From contig NC_015151.1 in the NCBI RefSeq assembly GCF_000190315.1, forward strand, positions 372,001-436,000: a DNA stretch of 64,000 nt, given 5' to 3'. Numbering within the stretch: position 1 is the stretch's first letter; each line of letters begins with the position of its first letter. Source of the stretch: Vulcanisaeta moutnovskia 768-28. GTDB taxonomy: Archaea > Thermoproteota > Thermoprotei > Thermoproteales > Thermocladiaceae. Positions 44,825-54,181 of this stretch are shown in pieces. A model generated the notes under the pieces. The model was not told the DNA's origin, searched no databases, and was given only the letters and a program-made list of their open reading frames with translations. Both the position numbers and the translations under genes were made by a program.

Positions 44825-45934
44825 GTGGCTAGGAATAGGGATGAGGTACTTAAGGTTCTTGAGAATTGGGGAGATTCAGTAACAAATAAGATACTTAGTA
44901 ATGAGGAACCTGTTCTTGAAATACCATCACGAACATTAAGTAATACTATATGGGACTCTAAGAAGAAGATGCTTGTACTTGGTCCAGAAAAACTAAAGAG
45001 GAGATTCCTCGATCTTAAGGAATCTAAGAGGTTCATGCAGACAATGCTAATGCTTAGGCTTATTGTTCAAGCGATTAGGGAGGGTGTTTACCCAACAATA
45101 AGGGATCTCTACTATAATGGTAAACATACGATGGAGTTTAAGGCGGACATAATCAATAAGGTTATTAGGGAGAACACATGGGATGAACAGTCAGAATCAA
45201 ATGCTGTTATTGAGGATATTGAAGTAGCCACTGGAATGCTCAGGGAGGAGATGGGGCTTTCAGCTGATGTTAAGGGTAAGGTCGTGGGCCCAATAATTGT
45301 AAGGTCTAAGGGGTTTGAGATAGATGCAACAAAGCTTGGTGATACTGCGTTAAGTCTTCCGCCGAATCCTGATGATCTCGATATTGTTAAGGTCGAGGCC
45401 AATTACGTATTAGTCATAGAGAAGGATGCAATATTTCAGAGGCTTAATAGGGAGGGTTTCTGGAATAAGGAGAGTTGTTTATTAATTACGGCTAAGGGTA
45501 TGCCTGATAGGGCTACCAGGAGGTTTGTTAGGAGACTTAATGAGGAGTATGGATTACCCATCTATATATTGACTGATGGCGATCCATACGGGTGGTATAT
45601 ATATAGTGTCTATAAGAGTGGTTCGATAAAGCTTAGCTACGAGAGCGATAGGTTGGCAACCCCTGAGGCTAAGTTCGTGGGTGTTACGGCAACGGACATA
45701 CGTACTTATAAGATAAGCGATGAATATGTGATAAAGGCTACGGATAGGGATTTGAAGAGGGCTCAGGAGCTCATTAGGTATCCCTGGTTCCAGAGTGACC
45801 ATTGGAAGAAGGAAATTGAGCTTTTCCTAAGAACTAAGAAGAAGGTTGAGATTGAGGCTTTATCAACACATGGTTTGAGGTTTCTTCATGATTACTTAAC
45901 TGATAAGATTCATGGTGGTAAGTTTATTGATTAA
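44825..45934 (+). CDS. top6A: DNA topoisomerase VI subunit A
   Basis: This protein of about 369 aa is the Spo11-like DNA-cutting subunit. The active-site tyrosine pair lies in TIRDLYYNGKH, and the TOPRIM domain has IEKDAIF (Glu) and LTDGDPYGWYIY (DxD). Topo VI relaxes or decatenates DNA with ATP supplied by subunit B. I prefer GTG 44825 as the start because of the promoter spacing; TTG 44813 would add four residues. The B subunit gene is not adjacent, unlike in most archaea. Confidence 0.94.
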   Translation: MARNRDEVLKVLENWGDSVTNKILSNEEPVLEIPSRTLSNTIWDSKKKMLVLGPEKLKRRFLDLKESKRFMQTMLMLRLIVQAIREGVYPTIRDLYYNGKHTMEFKADIINKVIRENTWDEQSESNAVIEDIEVATGMLREEMGLSADVKGKVVGPIIVRSKGFEIDATKLGDTALSLPPNPDDLDIVKVEANYVLVIEKDAIFQRLNREGFWNKESCLLITAKGMPDRATRRFVRRLNEEYGLPIYILTDGDPYGWYIYSVYKSGSIKLSYESDRLATPEAKFVGVTATDIRTYKISDEYVIKATDRDLKRAQELIRYPWFQSDHWKKEIELFLRTKKKVEIEALSTHGLRFLHDYLTDKIHGGKFID

Positions 45935-45989
45935 GCCCAATTAATGCAGGAATAATGATTTTAAATGCGCAATTAGGCTATGCCGTATA

Positions 45990-46961
45990 ATGCTAATTGA
46001 TAATTATGGAAGACCTTGGTTGAAACTCAGGATTGTGGTGAACAGCGTATGTAATTATAGATGTATTTTCTGCCACTTTGAGGGTCAGGGCAAATTTCTA
46101 AGTAGGGAGTTAAGTGCTGAGGATATTGGTTTCGTGACTTCTGTGGCCAAGGATTTAGGTGTTGATGATTTCAAGATAACTGGTGGTGAGCCATTACTGC
46201 GTAAGGACATTGTAAAGGTCGTAGACGAGATTAGCAGGATTGGTCCTAAGGATCTTTCGTTAACGACAAATGGGTATTTCCTTGATATATATGCTGAGGA
46301 TTTGCTTTCTCATGGTTTACGTAGATTAAATATATCGCTCCACTCATTAGATAGAAGGAAGTACAGTTTCATAACTGGTGTTGATGCCCTGAATAAGGTT
46401 CTTGAGAATATTGATTACGTGAGTAAACTGGGCTTTAGGCAGATAAAACTGAATGTTGTTGCCTTAAGAGGATTGAACACAAATGAAATACCAATGATGA
46501 TAAGATTCGCCGCTAAGTATGGCTTCGTCCTTCAATTAATAGAGTTGATGCCCATGGGCGAGGGCTTTCCCGTATTTGCCAGATATTATGACGACCTAAG
46601 CGATATAATAAATTGGTTAAATAAGCATGGTAAATTACTAGGAACGAGGAAGGACCTTCATAATAGGCCGTTATACGAGGTTGATGGCGTTAGGGTTGAG
46701 ATTGTAAAGAACTATAATAACCCAACGTTCTGCGCAGGCTGCACAACAATGAGGTTAACAAGTGATGGTAAATTGAAGACCTGCTTATATAAGGAACCCG
46801 TGGTTGATCTATGGCCATATATAAGAACTAGGGATAGAGAGGGCTTAATGAAGGCTATGATCTATGCAAATTCACTTAGGAAGCCTAATTTTGTAGAGGG
46901 TTCATCAGGTGATTTAAGTAGAATAAGGATTAAGGTGCGTATTGGGAACCTCGTGTACTAA
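45990..46961 (+). CDS. moaA: GTP 3',8-cyclase MoaA
   Basis: This 323-aa radical SAM enzyme starts molybdopterin synthesis. The N-terminal cluster motif is CNYRCIFCHFEG, the SAM motif ITGGEPLLR, and the C-terminal second cluster has FCAGC and, after 13 residues, KTC (all three cysteines present). The C-terminal GG of MoaA homologues is replaced by a short divergent tail. Its last 32 nt overlap the convergent QueF-like gene. Confidence 0.94.
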   Translation: MLIDNYGRPWLKLRIVVNSVCNYRCIFCHFEGQGKFLSRELSAEDIGFVTSVAKDLGVDDFKITGGEPLLRKDIVKVVDEISRIGPKDLSLTTNGYFLDIYAEDLLSHGLRRLNISLHSLDRRKYSFITGVDALNKVLENIDYVSKLGFRQIKLNVVALRGLNTNEIPMMIRFAAKYGFVLQLIELMPMGEGFPVFARYYDDLSDIINWLNKHGKLLGTRKDLHNRPLYEVDGVRVEIVKNYNNPTFCAGCTTMRLTSDGKLKTCLYKEPVVDLWPYIRTRDREGLMKAMIYANSLRKPNFVEGSSGDLSRIRIKVRIGNLVY

Positions 46962-47283
46962 TACTACGCCTTATTACGTACTTAATGCCCCTATAATTAC
47001 TTGTAAGTGTCACTGTTATTTCGATGGGAGATAGAACCTTCACTAACTCATTTATTAATTCATTAATTAAGTCCTCGTGATATACAATCCTGCCTTTAAA
47101 TCCGTCTAAGTATTCCCTAAGACTATTCAATTCTATATAGATACACTCATTATTGCGACATAACGGCTTATAATCTATTTCAAGGTTGTAATTATCAACA
47201 CTATGATCCACCGGACATATTGCTGAGAACGTGGTTTCAATGTGCACATTATCTACGGGTCCCGCCCTTATTGTAATACTCAT
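46930..47283 (-). CDS. QueF-like archaeosine synthase (amidinotransferase type)
   Basis: This 117-aa protein matches the T-fold of QueF. ICPVDHSVDNYNLEI carries Cys23 and Asp30 with the same seven-residue spacing as the catalytic Cys and Asp of QueF, and ELNSLREYLDGF, YHEDLINELI and YRGIK follow in order. The NADPH-binding ESKS pattern of true QueF is changed to ELNS, as in QueF-L of Crenarchaea, which converts preQ0 in tRNA position 15 to archaeosine with ammonia and does not reduce the nitrile. It is translationally coupled (TAATG) to the membrane-protein gene upstream. Confidence 0.8.
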   Translation of the reverse strand: MSITIRAGPVDNVHIETTFSAICPVDHSVDNYNLEIDYKPLCRNNECIYIELNSLREYLDGFKGRIVYHEDLINELINELVKVLSPIEITVTLTSNYRGIKYVIRRSISTRGSQYAP

Positions 47284-47798
47284 TAAATGGGCATTGTATT
47301 CTCAATATTTATGCATATCGATCTCTCAGTGCATAATTTCCTAATAACTGCCCTTAACTTATCAAGTTCATTCTCATTTATCCACACTTTAATAATCTCA
47401 TTATTACCAGACATAAAGGTAATGGACCAGGTGTTGAACCTAGGTATTGAGGGTATTGGTATTAATCTCATGTTTATAATTCTAACAGTATTAATTACGG
47501 GCCTTATCCTCACCCTAGTTATTTGAAATAATGATAATTCAATCCTCTCGGAACCCCTTAGGGCTATGAATCGATCTGCATACATTATCACCTCATTCCT
47601 CTTAATGGCTTTCTTGGCAGCAACCATTATTAACGCAATGAATATTGGTGGTAATGATACGAGTACTACATCAATTATTGATTGAGTTATTATGAAGATG
47701 ACTATGGCGCCAATAAGCATGAGAGTTATTACAATGCCCGCATATAAATTAATGATGTATGCTGGATCCTCAATGACATGCCAGAGTGGCCTATTCAT
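47283..47798 (-). CDS. Membrane protein with PH-like domain, unknown
   Basis: This 171-aa protein has two membrane helices (about 15-40 and 44-62), then a soluble part with NEVIMYADRFIALRGSERIELSLFQITRVR, which resembles bacterial PH-like (bPH2) domains. Function is unknown. It sits upstream of the QueF-like gene, its TAA overlapping that gene's ATG by one base, and 32 nt from nadE. Confidence 0.55.
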   Translation of the reverse strand: MNRPLWHVIEDPAYIINLYAGIVITLMLIGAIVIFIITQSIIDVVLVSLPPIFIALIMVAAKKAIKRNEVIMYADRFIALRGSERIELSLFQITRVRIRPVINTVRIINMRLIPIPSIPRFNTWSITFMSGNNEIIKVWINENELDKLRAVIRKLCTERSICINIENTMPI

Positions 47799-47830
47799 TT
47801 AAGGAAATAAGAAACGTTAAATTATAAGGC

Positions 47831-48700
47831 TTATTCCATGAATTCGCTTACACCGGTCTTATTCACTGGCATTCTCCAGTCGATACCAAGGGTTCTCATG
47901 GAAATCCTGGGAACTATTGGCATCTTCCTCTTATGCTCAGTATTCAATACCCTACGCCATACGGTCTGTACAAGCTCGATAGGCTTGCCCGTGGCCTCAG
48001 CCGCCTGTTCGGTGTTCATCCTATAATCAATAAGTGCATGCAAAATTACATCAATGTCCTCATACTTCACTCCAAGCTCACCCTCAGCCGTCTGATCCTC
48101 CCAAAGCCTTGGGCTTGAAGGCTTGAAGGCAATGCTATCCGGCAAGCCCAGGTACTTACCTAGGTACCTAACCTGTGTCTTGTATAGGTCACCTATTGGT
48201 AATATGTCGACGCCACCATCGCCATACTTCGTGAAGTACCCAATTAACAATTCGCTCTTATCTCCAGTACCAACCACGACCTTGTTAAATCTATTGGCAA
48301 AGTAATAAAGTATGGTCATCCTAATCCTTGGAAGGAGGTTTCCGGTCGCTATTTTATCACTTTCATCAAACACAGGTATTGACTCAACGAAGGCATTTCT
48401 TATTTTACCAATGTCTATATAGTAATACTTGATCTCCAGGTTTTCAGCAACATACTTAGCATCCCTTATATCCTCAGGTGGCGTTGTTTTATATGGTAGT
48501 ATTAAGCCAATAACGTTATCCTTACCCAATGCCTTAACGAGTAGGTATGCCGTAACGCTGGAATCAACACCACCGCTAAGACCTATAATGGCACCGGTGG
48601 CCCCTGAATCCTTAACATATGACCTAATGAAATCAATTATTCTCTGTGTTACGTAATCATAATCAATGCGTACTAGGTTTTCAAGTGTTATTCTAGGCAC
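47831..48700 (-). CDS. nadE: NAD+ synthase, ammonia-type
   Basis: This 289-aa enzyme amidates nicotinic acid adenine dinucleotide. The P-loop IGLSGGVDSSVTAYLL, VVGTGDKSELLIGYFTKYGDGG and the C-terminal KRKMPIVPRI are diagnostic. It has no glutaminase domain, so it would use ammonia alone or ammonia delivered by a partner. The divergent nitrilase gene 88 nt away is a plausible partner. Confidence 0.95.
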   Translation of the reverse strand: MPRITLENLVRIDYDYVTQRIIDFIRSYVKDSGATGAIIGLSGGVDSSVTAYLLVKALGKDNVIGLILPYKTTPPEDIRDAKYVAENLEIKYYYIDIGKIRNAFVESIPVFDESDKIATGNLLPRIRMTILYYFANRFNKVVVGTGDKSELLIGYFTKYGDGGVDILPIGDLYKTQVRYLGKYLGLPDSIAFKPSSPRLWEDQTAEGELGVKYEDIDVILHALIDYRMNTEQAAEATGKPIELVQTVWRRVLNTEHKRKMPIVPRISMRTLGIDWRMPVNKTGVSEFME

Positions 48701-48788
48701 ATGGGTTCAGTCATTAATGACTTATATTGCTTACTCATTTTACAAAATGGAGTTTGTATTTTTAATTCCCCGCGCTCATTATTAATTA

Positions 48789-49679
48789 ATGCTTAGGATA
48801 CACCTGCTTCAATATAGCAGTAAGTTGGGTGACGTGGACTTTAACCTGGGCAGGTTAATTAAGGCCATGGAAACACTCTGTGTAGGTGATGGGGCAGATC
48901 TAATAGTGACGCCGGAGCTTTACTTACCAGGTTACATGTCTAAGGATATGTTCTTCCAAATTGCCGAGCCGATAAGTGGCAAGACCATTACGAAATTAGC
49001 CATGGAGGCTAGAAGGAGAAATTGTCACGTGATTGCTGGATTTGCTGAGAGGGATGAGGATACTCACGTACTTTATAATACAGCAGTTGCCGTAGGCCCT
49101 AATGGAGTATTAGCAGTATATAGGAAGAGGCATTTACCATCGTATGGCATATTTGATGAGTATAGGTATTTTGGGATTGGCAAGGGTGACATACCCGTTA
49201 TTAATATTAACGGACATAGAGTTGGGATAGCGATATGCTATGATGCTTTCTATCCAGAGGTTTCGAGGGTTATGATGCTTAGGGGTGCCGAGGTTCATGT
49301 ATACATAAGCGCCGCACCCGATATGTCTAGACTTCATTTTGAAACATTCATGATAGCTAGGGCACTGGAGAACGTGGCATACACAGTCTATGTTAATACG
49401 GTTGGGCAGTATGATGGACTTGGATTCTTTGGAGGTAGTCACGTAGTTAATCCACTAGGTAATGTTCTCATTAAGGCTAAGTATTACGAAGAGGATGTGA
49501 AAACTATTGAGGTAGATCCGAGTGATATTGCTAATTATAGGAGTCATAGGCCAATACTTAAGGACCTTGATCCAAGTGATGTGGATCTCGTAGTAAAGGC
49601 ACTCACTGAGTACTTAAATCCAAAACTACCAATAATCAAGGCTAAAGAGAAGGAGGTAACGACAGTCAGTAATTATTAA
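48789..49679 (+). CDS. Nitrilase-superfamily amidohydrolase, NAD-synthetase glutaminase-like
   Basis: This 296-aa protein has the catalytic triad of carbon-nitrogen hydrolases: Glu43 in TPELYLPGY, Lys113 in YRKRHLPSYG and Cys150 in AICYDAFYPE. The stretch HLPSYGIFDEYRYF closely resembles the LPNYGVFDEKRYF segment of the glutaminase domain of two-domain NAD synthetases. Divergent placement next to the single-domain nadE gene supports a stand-alone glutaminase role; other amidase roles are possible. Confidence 0.82.
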   Translation: MLRIHLLQYSSKLGDVDFNLGRLIKAMETLCVGDGADLIVTPELYLPGYMSKDMFFQIAEPISGKTITKLAMEARRRNCHVIAGFAERDEDTHVLYNTAVAVGPNGVLAVYRKRHLPSYGIFDEYRYFGIGKGDIPVININGHRVGIAICYDAFYPEVSRVMMLRGAEVHVYISAAPDMSRLHFETFMIARALENVAYTVYVNTVGQYDGLGFFGGSHVVNPLGNVLIKAKYYEEDVKTIEVDPSDIANYRSHRPILKDLDPSDVDLVVKALTEYLNPKLPIIKAKEKEVTTVSNY

Positions 49680-49728
49680 TACATACAATGAAATACTAAT
49701 TCAATTTTTAAATAATAGTACTAATTCA

Positions 49729-50976
49729 TTACTTTAGTTGATTAATTATCTCTATTAATGCATCACCGAATTCCTTAGTACCTAATGGTTGAACACCCAT
49801 GAACCTGGCCAGGTCCTGAGTAACCTTCTTCTGGTTAATGGCCTCTGTTATCGCCCTATCAATTAAGTCTGCAGCCTCCCTCCAACCCATAAACCTGAGC
49901 ATTAACTCACCAGCCCTAATTATACCCGTTGGATTAGCCACATTCTTACCAGCGTACTTAGGCGCTGTACCATGCACTGCCTCGAACATGCCGCCAGTAT
50001 CACCAACATTCGCGCCACCAAGTACTCCAATATCGCCTATGAGGGCTCCAGCGGCATCACTTATGTAATCACCATTTAGGTTGGGCGCCAGTATTACGTC
50101 GTAACTCTCAGGTCTTGTGATTATCTGCTGGAACATGTTATCGGCAATTCTATCATTAACGAGTAATTTACCAGGTGGTACTTTACCACCATACTGCTTA
50201 TTCATCTCCTCCTCAGTAACTATGTAATCCCTAAATTCCTTAAGGGCTACTTCGTAGGCCCACTCCCTGAAGGCACCCTCGGTGTATTTCATGATATTGC
50301 CCTTATGCATTATTGTTACGGACCTCCTCTTATTCTCAATGGCGAACTTAAGGGCAAACCTAGCAACTCTCTGTGTCTTATACTTACTGATGGGTTTAAT
50401 GCCTATTCCAGTGTCATCCTCAAGTTCCACCTTTAATTCCTCCTTAAGAAACTTCCTCAACTTAACGGCCTCCGGACTATCCCAACTCCACTCAATACCC
50501 CTGTATAGATCATCAGTGTTCTCCCTAATGATCACTAGATCAACCCTCTCAGGGTGTTTAAGTGGTGATTCTAAGCCAGGCATGTACTTAACAGGCCTGA
50601 CATTGGCATATGCATCCAGGAGCATCCTAATGGCCACGTTTATTGACCTCCAACCACCGCCAATCGGTGTCTCCAGTGGTCCTTTCAGGATGACCCTGTA
50701 CTTCGTGATGAGGTTTATGGTCTCCTCCGGGAATCTATTACCGTATATCTTCTCAGCCTCTTCACCTGCATAGGCCTTAACCCACTTAATCTCTCTTGAG
50801 CTGCCGTAAGCCCTTTCAACGGCCTTATTAATTACCTTAATAGCCACATTCGTTATTTCGGGTCCTATTCCATCACCTTCAATATAAAGAATTAGTGGCT
50901 TATTGGGGACATTCCAGATACCGCCCTGAACCACGATTGGTTCCCCATCCTCCGGTATCTTAATCCTAGATGCCAT
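49729..50976 (-). CDS. icd: Isocitrate dehydrogenase
   Basis: This 415-aa protein is NADP/NAD-type ICDH: ILYIEGDGIGPEI, the substrate segment RENTDDLYRGIEW, HKGNIMKYTEGAF and ANPTGIIRAGEL. Length is as in other archaeal ICDHs. It makes 2-oxoglutarate in the citric acid cycle. 3-Isopropylmalate dehydrogenase is ruled out by length and by the NTDDLYRGIEW region. Transcribed alone and divergent from dphB. Confidence 0.96.
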   Translation of the reverse strand: MASRIKIPEDGEPIVVQGGIWNVPNKPLILYIEGDGIGPEITNVAIKVINKAVERAYGSSREIKWVKAYAGEEAEKIYGNRFPEETINLITKYRVILKGPLETPIGGGWRSINVAIRMLLDAYANVRPVKYMPGLESPLKHPERVDLVIIRENTDDLYRGIEWSWDSPEAVKLRKFLKEELKVELEDDTGIGIKPISKYKTQRVARFALKFAIENKRRSVTIMHKGNIMKYTEGAFREWAYEVALKEFRDYIVTEEEMNKQYGGKVPPGKLLVNDRIADNMFQQIITRPESYDVILAPNLNGDYISDAAGALIGDIGVLGGANVGDTGGMFEAVHGTAPKYAGKNVANPTGIIRAGELMLRFMGWREAADLIDRAITEAINQKKVTQDLARFMGVQPLGTKEFGDALIEIINQLK

Positions 50977-51029
50977 CTCTATTTACGTAATTACTACGTT
51001 TTTAAATCTTTCAATAATCGAGGAATAAT

Positions 51030-51866
51030 GTGAGTAGAGGAGGACCAACATTATACATTACTGGTCTTGGACTAAGCCCTAGGAATATTACAACTGAAGC
51101 GTTAGAGGTCATGAGGCTCGTCGATGTGGTTTTCCTGGAAACCTATACGTCAAAGGGTCCCGTAGAATTCATGAACTATTTGAGAAGTATTAGGAATGAT
51201 TTAATCCTAGTTTCAAGGGAGGACCTAGAGAATAGGAATGGTGATGTCATAATGAGGGAGTTAGAAAGGGGGCATGATGCTGCACTTCTTGTTTTTGGTG
51301 ATCCCATGATAGCCACGACACATGCGGCAATTGCCGTAATTGCCAAGAGACATGGCTTTAATGTTAAGATTGTGAATTCAGTAAGCATAGTTTGTGCATT
51401 ACTTAGTCAGCTTGGTTTATCACCGTATAAACTGGGTTCCATAGCCACAGTGACCTACCCTAGAATGGGCGTGCTTAGTACTAGGGCTTACGATGTGTTG
51501 GGCGACAATCTTAAACGTGGGCTGCACACGATATTATTACTTGATATTCGGGATGATGAAGGCTTTATGAGTGCTAATGAGGCGGTTGATATACTCAGGA
51601 GGTTAGAGGAGGAGAGGAAACTAGGCATTGTTAATGAGAGGTTGTTGGTTATTTATGTGGCTAGGCTGGGCTGGGTTGATCATAGGATTGTCGTTTCCAC
51701 AGTAAATAATGTGCCCGATATTGGTGATACTCCACATACTATCGTCATACCTGGGTTATTAAATCCCGTGGAGGTTGACTATTTAGTCCATGTGTTAAAT
51801 GCGAGTAAGGATTTCGTTGATAATCATCAAAGATTTATTCATAGTCTTACTGTGGAAAATAAATGA
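51030..51866 (+). CDS. dphB: Diphthine synthase
   Basis: This 278-aa SAM-dependent methyltransferase of the tetrapyrrole-methylase fold methylates the modified histidine of elongation factor 2. TGLGLSPRNITTEALEVMRLVDVVFLETYTS and LVFGDPMIATTHAAI are family motifs. Start is GTG 51030. Its stop overlaps the ATG of the next small gene (ATGA). Confidence 0.95.
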   Translation: MSRGGPTLYITGLGLSPRNITTEALEVMRLVDVVFLETYTSKGPVEFMNYLRSIRNDLILVSREDLENRNGDVIMRELERGHDAALLVFGDPMIATTHAAIAVIAKRHGFNVKIVNSVSIVCALLSQLGLSPYKLGSIATVTYPRMGVLSTRAYDVLGDNLKRGLHTILLLDIRDDEGFMSANEAVDILRRLEEERKLGIVNERLLVIYVARLGWVDHRIVVSTVNNVPDIGDTPHTIVIPGLLNPVEVDYLVHVLNASKDFVDNHQRFIHSLTVENK

Positions 51867-52153
51867 TTGTTCATAATTATTCCTTGAAATTTCTTAAGTT
51901 ACTCGGTAGATTTATTGATATTTTTCGGAATATAGTTTATAAGGAACTGAATTTCACAATCCTTGTGAAACTGAATAATGTATTTATCGCGAAAGGCATA
52001 GAGCAAGGCCTTAAGTGGTTTATTACCTATTCGTTGATTACGCTACTGAGTATATACACGATTATTATTACGAGAAGATCACTCATAAAGCTATTCCATG
52101 AGCGCATAAATGCAGTAATACTGAGGTATAGGGATGAAATCGACGATCCATAA
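51863..52153 (+). CDS. Small single-helix membrane protein, unknown
   Basis: This 96-aa protein has one predicted membrane helix (WFITYSLITLLSIYTIII, about residues 53-70), with basic ends. It overlaps the stop of dphB by 4 nt, so it is likely co-translated with it. No family is recognised. Confidence 0.5.
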   Translation: MIVHNYSLKFLKLLGRFIDIFRNIVYKELNFTILVKLNNVFIAKGIEQGLKWFITYSLITLLSIYTIIITRRSLIKLFHERINAVILRYRDEIDDP

Positions 52154-52157
52154 CTCA

Positions 52158-52421
52158 TCAATGAGGTACATTCCTACGGAATATTACTGTGCCATTATCC
52201 TTTCTCCTAATCTCTACAACCCTATGATAGGGTATATACGTTTCCCTACCGTCCTTACTTACGAACATAAATCCATCCCTACTTATCACGGTTATCCTAG
52301 ATAATTCCAGAACCTCCTCATTGTTAGGTGATCCTCTTGATATGTAGATGAGCACGTAATTGTCTAACTGGTTAGTCCACTTTAATTTATTGAGTATATC
52401 CCTTATAGTTACCACAATCAT
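52158..52421 (-). CDS. UPF0248/DUF504 family protein
   Basis: This 87-aa protein fits the archaeal UPF0248 family (COG1531): VTIRDILNKLKW, a YVLIYISRGSPN strand and the IPYHRVVEIRR signature. The function of this family is not established. It converges with the small membrane-protein gene 4 nt away and is divergent from the glyoxylate reductase gene. Confidence 0.82.
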   Translation of the reverse strand: MIVVTIRDILNKLKWTNQLDNYVLIYISRGSPNNEEVLELSRITVISRDGFMFVSKDGRETYIPYHRVVEIRRKDNGTVIFRRNVPH

Positions 52422-52499
52422 TTTGGAAGGAGGAGCATTATTATTTAATACTGACTATGCAATGAAATCTTAATTAAGTAGTCGATCTAGCGATTAGTG

Positions 52500-53525
52500 A
52501 TGGTCGGTCCCTGCGTATTCATAAGTAGGAGTAACTTACCCTCAATAATATACACAGAGCTCAATAAGTTACCAGTGGAGATTAGGATGTGGAAAGAGAC
52601 AGGACCTATGTGGGGTAAACAAGCATCACCACCAAGAGAGGTTTGGATTGACGTGTTTAAGAATTGTGTTGGTGCCATTGTGACTTTAGGCGATGTCATT
52701 GATAGATCCCTACTTAATGAGGCAGAGAAGTTGTTTGTGATTAGTACGTATAGCGTTGGTGTTGATCACATAGACGTTAAGGCAGCCACCGAGAAGGGAA
52801 TTTACGTAACGCATACACCTGAGGTGCTTGTTGAGGCCGTGGCTGACCTGGCAATGGGCCTATTAATAGCACTGGGCAGGAAGATAGTCCTGGGCGATAG
52901 GCTTGTCAGAATAGGCGGTATATATGATAAATGGGGTTGGCTTCTCGGAACTGAGATTCATAATGCCACATTGGGTATAGTGGGTTTAGGTAATATTGGT
53001 ACGGCATTGGCCAGGAGAGCCAAGGCATTTGATATGAAGGTTATTTATTGGTCAAGGACTAGGAAACCACACATAGAATTTGCACTCGGTATTGAGTATA
53101 GACCCCTTGAGTCAGTACTTAGTGAGTCAGACTTCGTGGTAATAACAATAGCCGCAACTCCAGAGACCAGACACTTAATTAATGAAGAGCGAATAAGGCT
53201 CATGAAGAAAACTGCCTACCTAATAAACGTGGCTAGGGGCGACATTGTGGATACCAATGCCTTAGTTAAGGCACTTAAGGAAGGTTGGATAGCAGGTGCC
53301 GCATTAGACGTGTTTGAGGAGGAACCCTTACCAAGCACGCACGAATTAACTAAGTTTGATAACGTTGTATTAACGCCACACATAGGGTCTGCGACTTATG
53401 AAACAAGGGAGAGAATGGCGGAAATCGCGGTTAGAAACCTCATTAATGTATTAATGGGAAAAAGACCCCTTTACTTAGCTAATCCTGAGGTTCTCTCAAT
53501 TAGACCATTACAGGCCTTGATATGA
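52500..53525 (+). CDS. gyaR: Glyoxylate/hydroxypyruvate reductase (D-2-hydroxyacid dehydrogenase)
   Basis: This 341-aa D-2-hydroxyacid dehydrogenase has GIVGLGNIGTALARRAKAF for NAD(P), and the catalytic Arg, Glu and His in NVARGDIVD, ALDVFEEEPLP and LTPHIGSAT. The GHPPR-like group of archaeal glyoxylate reductases is the closest fit. It would reduce glyoxylate or hydroxypyruvate in glycerate metabolism. ATG 52500 follows a GTG at 52497; the ATG is preferred. Confidence 0.9.
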   Translation: MVGPCVFISRSNLPSIIYTELNKLPVEIRMWKETGPMWGKQASPPREVWIDVFKNCVGAIVTLGDVIDRSLLNEAEKLFVISTYSVGVDHIDVKAATEKGIYVTHTPEVLVEAVADLAMGLLIALGRKIVLGDRLVRIGGIYDKWGWLLGTEIHNATLGIVGLGNIGTALARRAKAFDMKVIYWSRTRKPHIEFALGIEYRPLESVLSESDFVVITIAATPETRHLINEERIRLMKKTAYLINVARGDIVDTNALVKALKEGWIAGAALDVFEEEPLPSTHELTKFDNVVLTPHIGSATYETRERMAEIAVRNLINVLMGKRPLYLANPEVLSIRPLQALI

Positions 53526-53577
53526 GTTATGGTGAATAGCATTTATTAGTTTAGGCATAGATCACTAAGAAATAATT

Positions 53578-54168
53578 ATGGAGTCATATAATGTGGCAAG
53601 ATTAAGGAAAGTTACGAAGAATAATAGGCCAATTCCGGATAATAAGCATTTATGGGCTGCAGTAGCTGTTATTTATAATCCCTGCCTTAATGCAATCCTC
53701 ATAGGTAAGCGAACGGAGAATCCGACGGATCCATGGAGTGGCGATGCGGCATTCCCTGGCGGTAGATTTAATCCAAGTAAGGATAACGATTTAGTGGAGA
53801 CTGCGATTAGGGAGGCCAGGGAAGAAGTGGGGCTTGACCTTATTAGGGATGCCGATTTATTGGGTGTTTTAGATTTTTTCTCACCAAGTAATGCACCGAA
53901 CATTAGTGTGGCGCCCGTAATATTCTCGCTAAGGGATTGTAATCCTAAATTAACGATAAATAAAACCGAACTATCAAAGGTATTTTGGCTAAGGATTGAT
54001 GACATTACCAAGCATGTTAATATAAATGTTAATATAAAGGGTTTTCCAAGACCTGCAATAATTATGGAAGACGTAATAATATGGGGCATGACTTACAGAA
54101 TACTACGCAGATTACTGAAAGAGGCCTTCAGCATAAACCTACCAAAGGATCCAAGAGACATTGACTAG
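53578..54168 (+). CDS. Nudix hydrolase (CoA pyrophosphatase type)
   Basis: This 196-aa protein has a full Nudix box, GGRFNPSKDNDLVETAIREAREEVG, with the REVxxEE core, preceded by GDAAFPGG. The size and the GDAAFPGG/FPGG region resemble CoA diphosphatases (NUDT7/8). Substrate is inferred only. It follows the glyoxylate reductase gene by 52 nt. Confidence 0.88.
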   Translation: MESYNVARLRKVTKNNRPIPDNKHLWAAVAVIYNPCLNAILIGKRTENPTDPWSGDAAFPGGRFNPSKDNDLVETAIREAREEVGLDLIRDADLLGVLDFFSPSNAPNISVAPVIFSLRDCNPKLTINKTELSKVFWLRIDDITKHVNINVNIKGFPRPAIIMEDVIIWGMTYRILRRLLKEAFSINLPKDPRDID

Positions 54169-54181
54169 GTGCTTCCATGAA

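Noticed and set aside
50282-50773. 163-aa frame antisense to icd
   Set aside because: It lies wholly inside a conserved, well supported gene and shows no motif.
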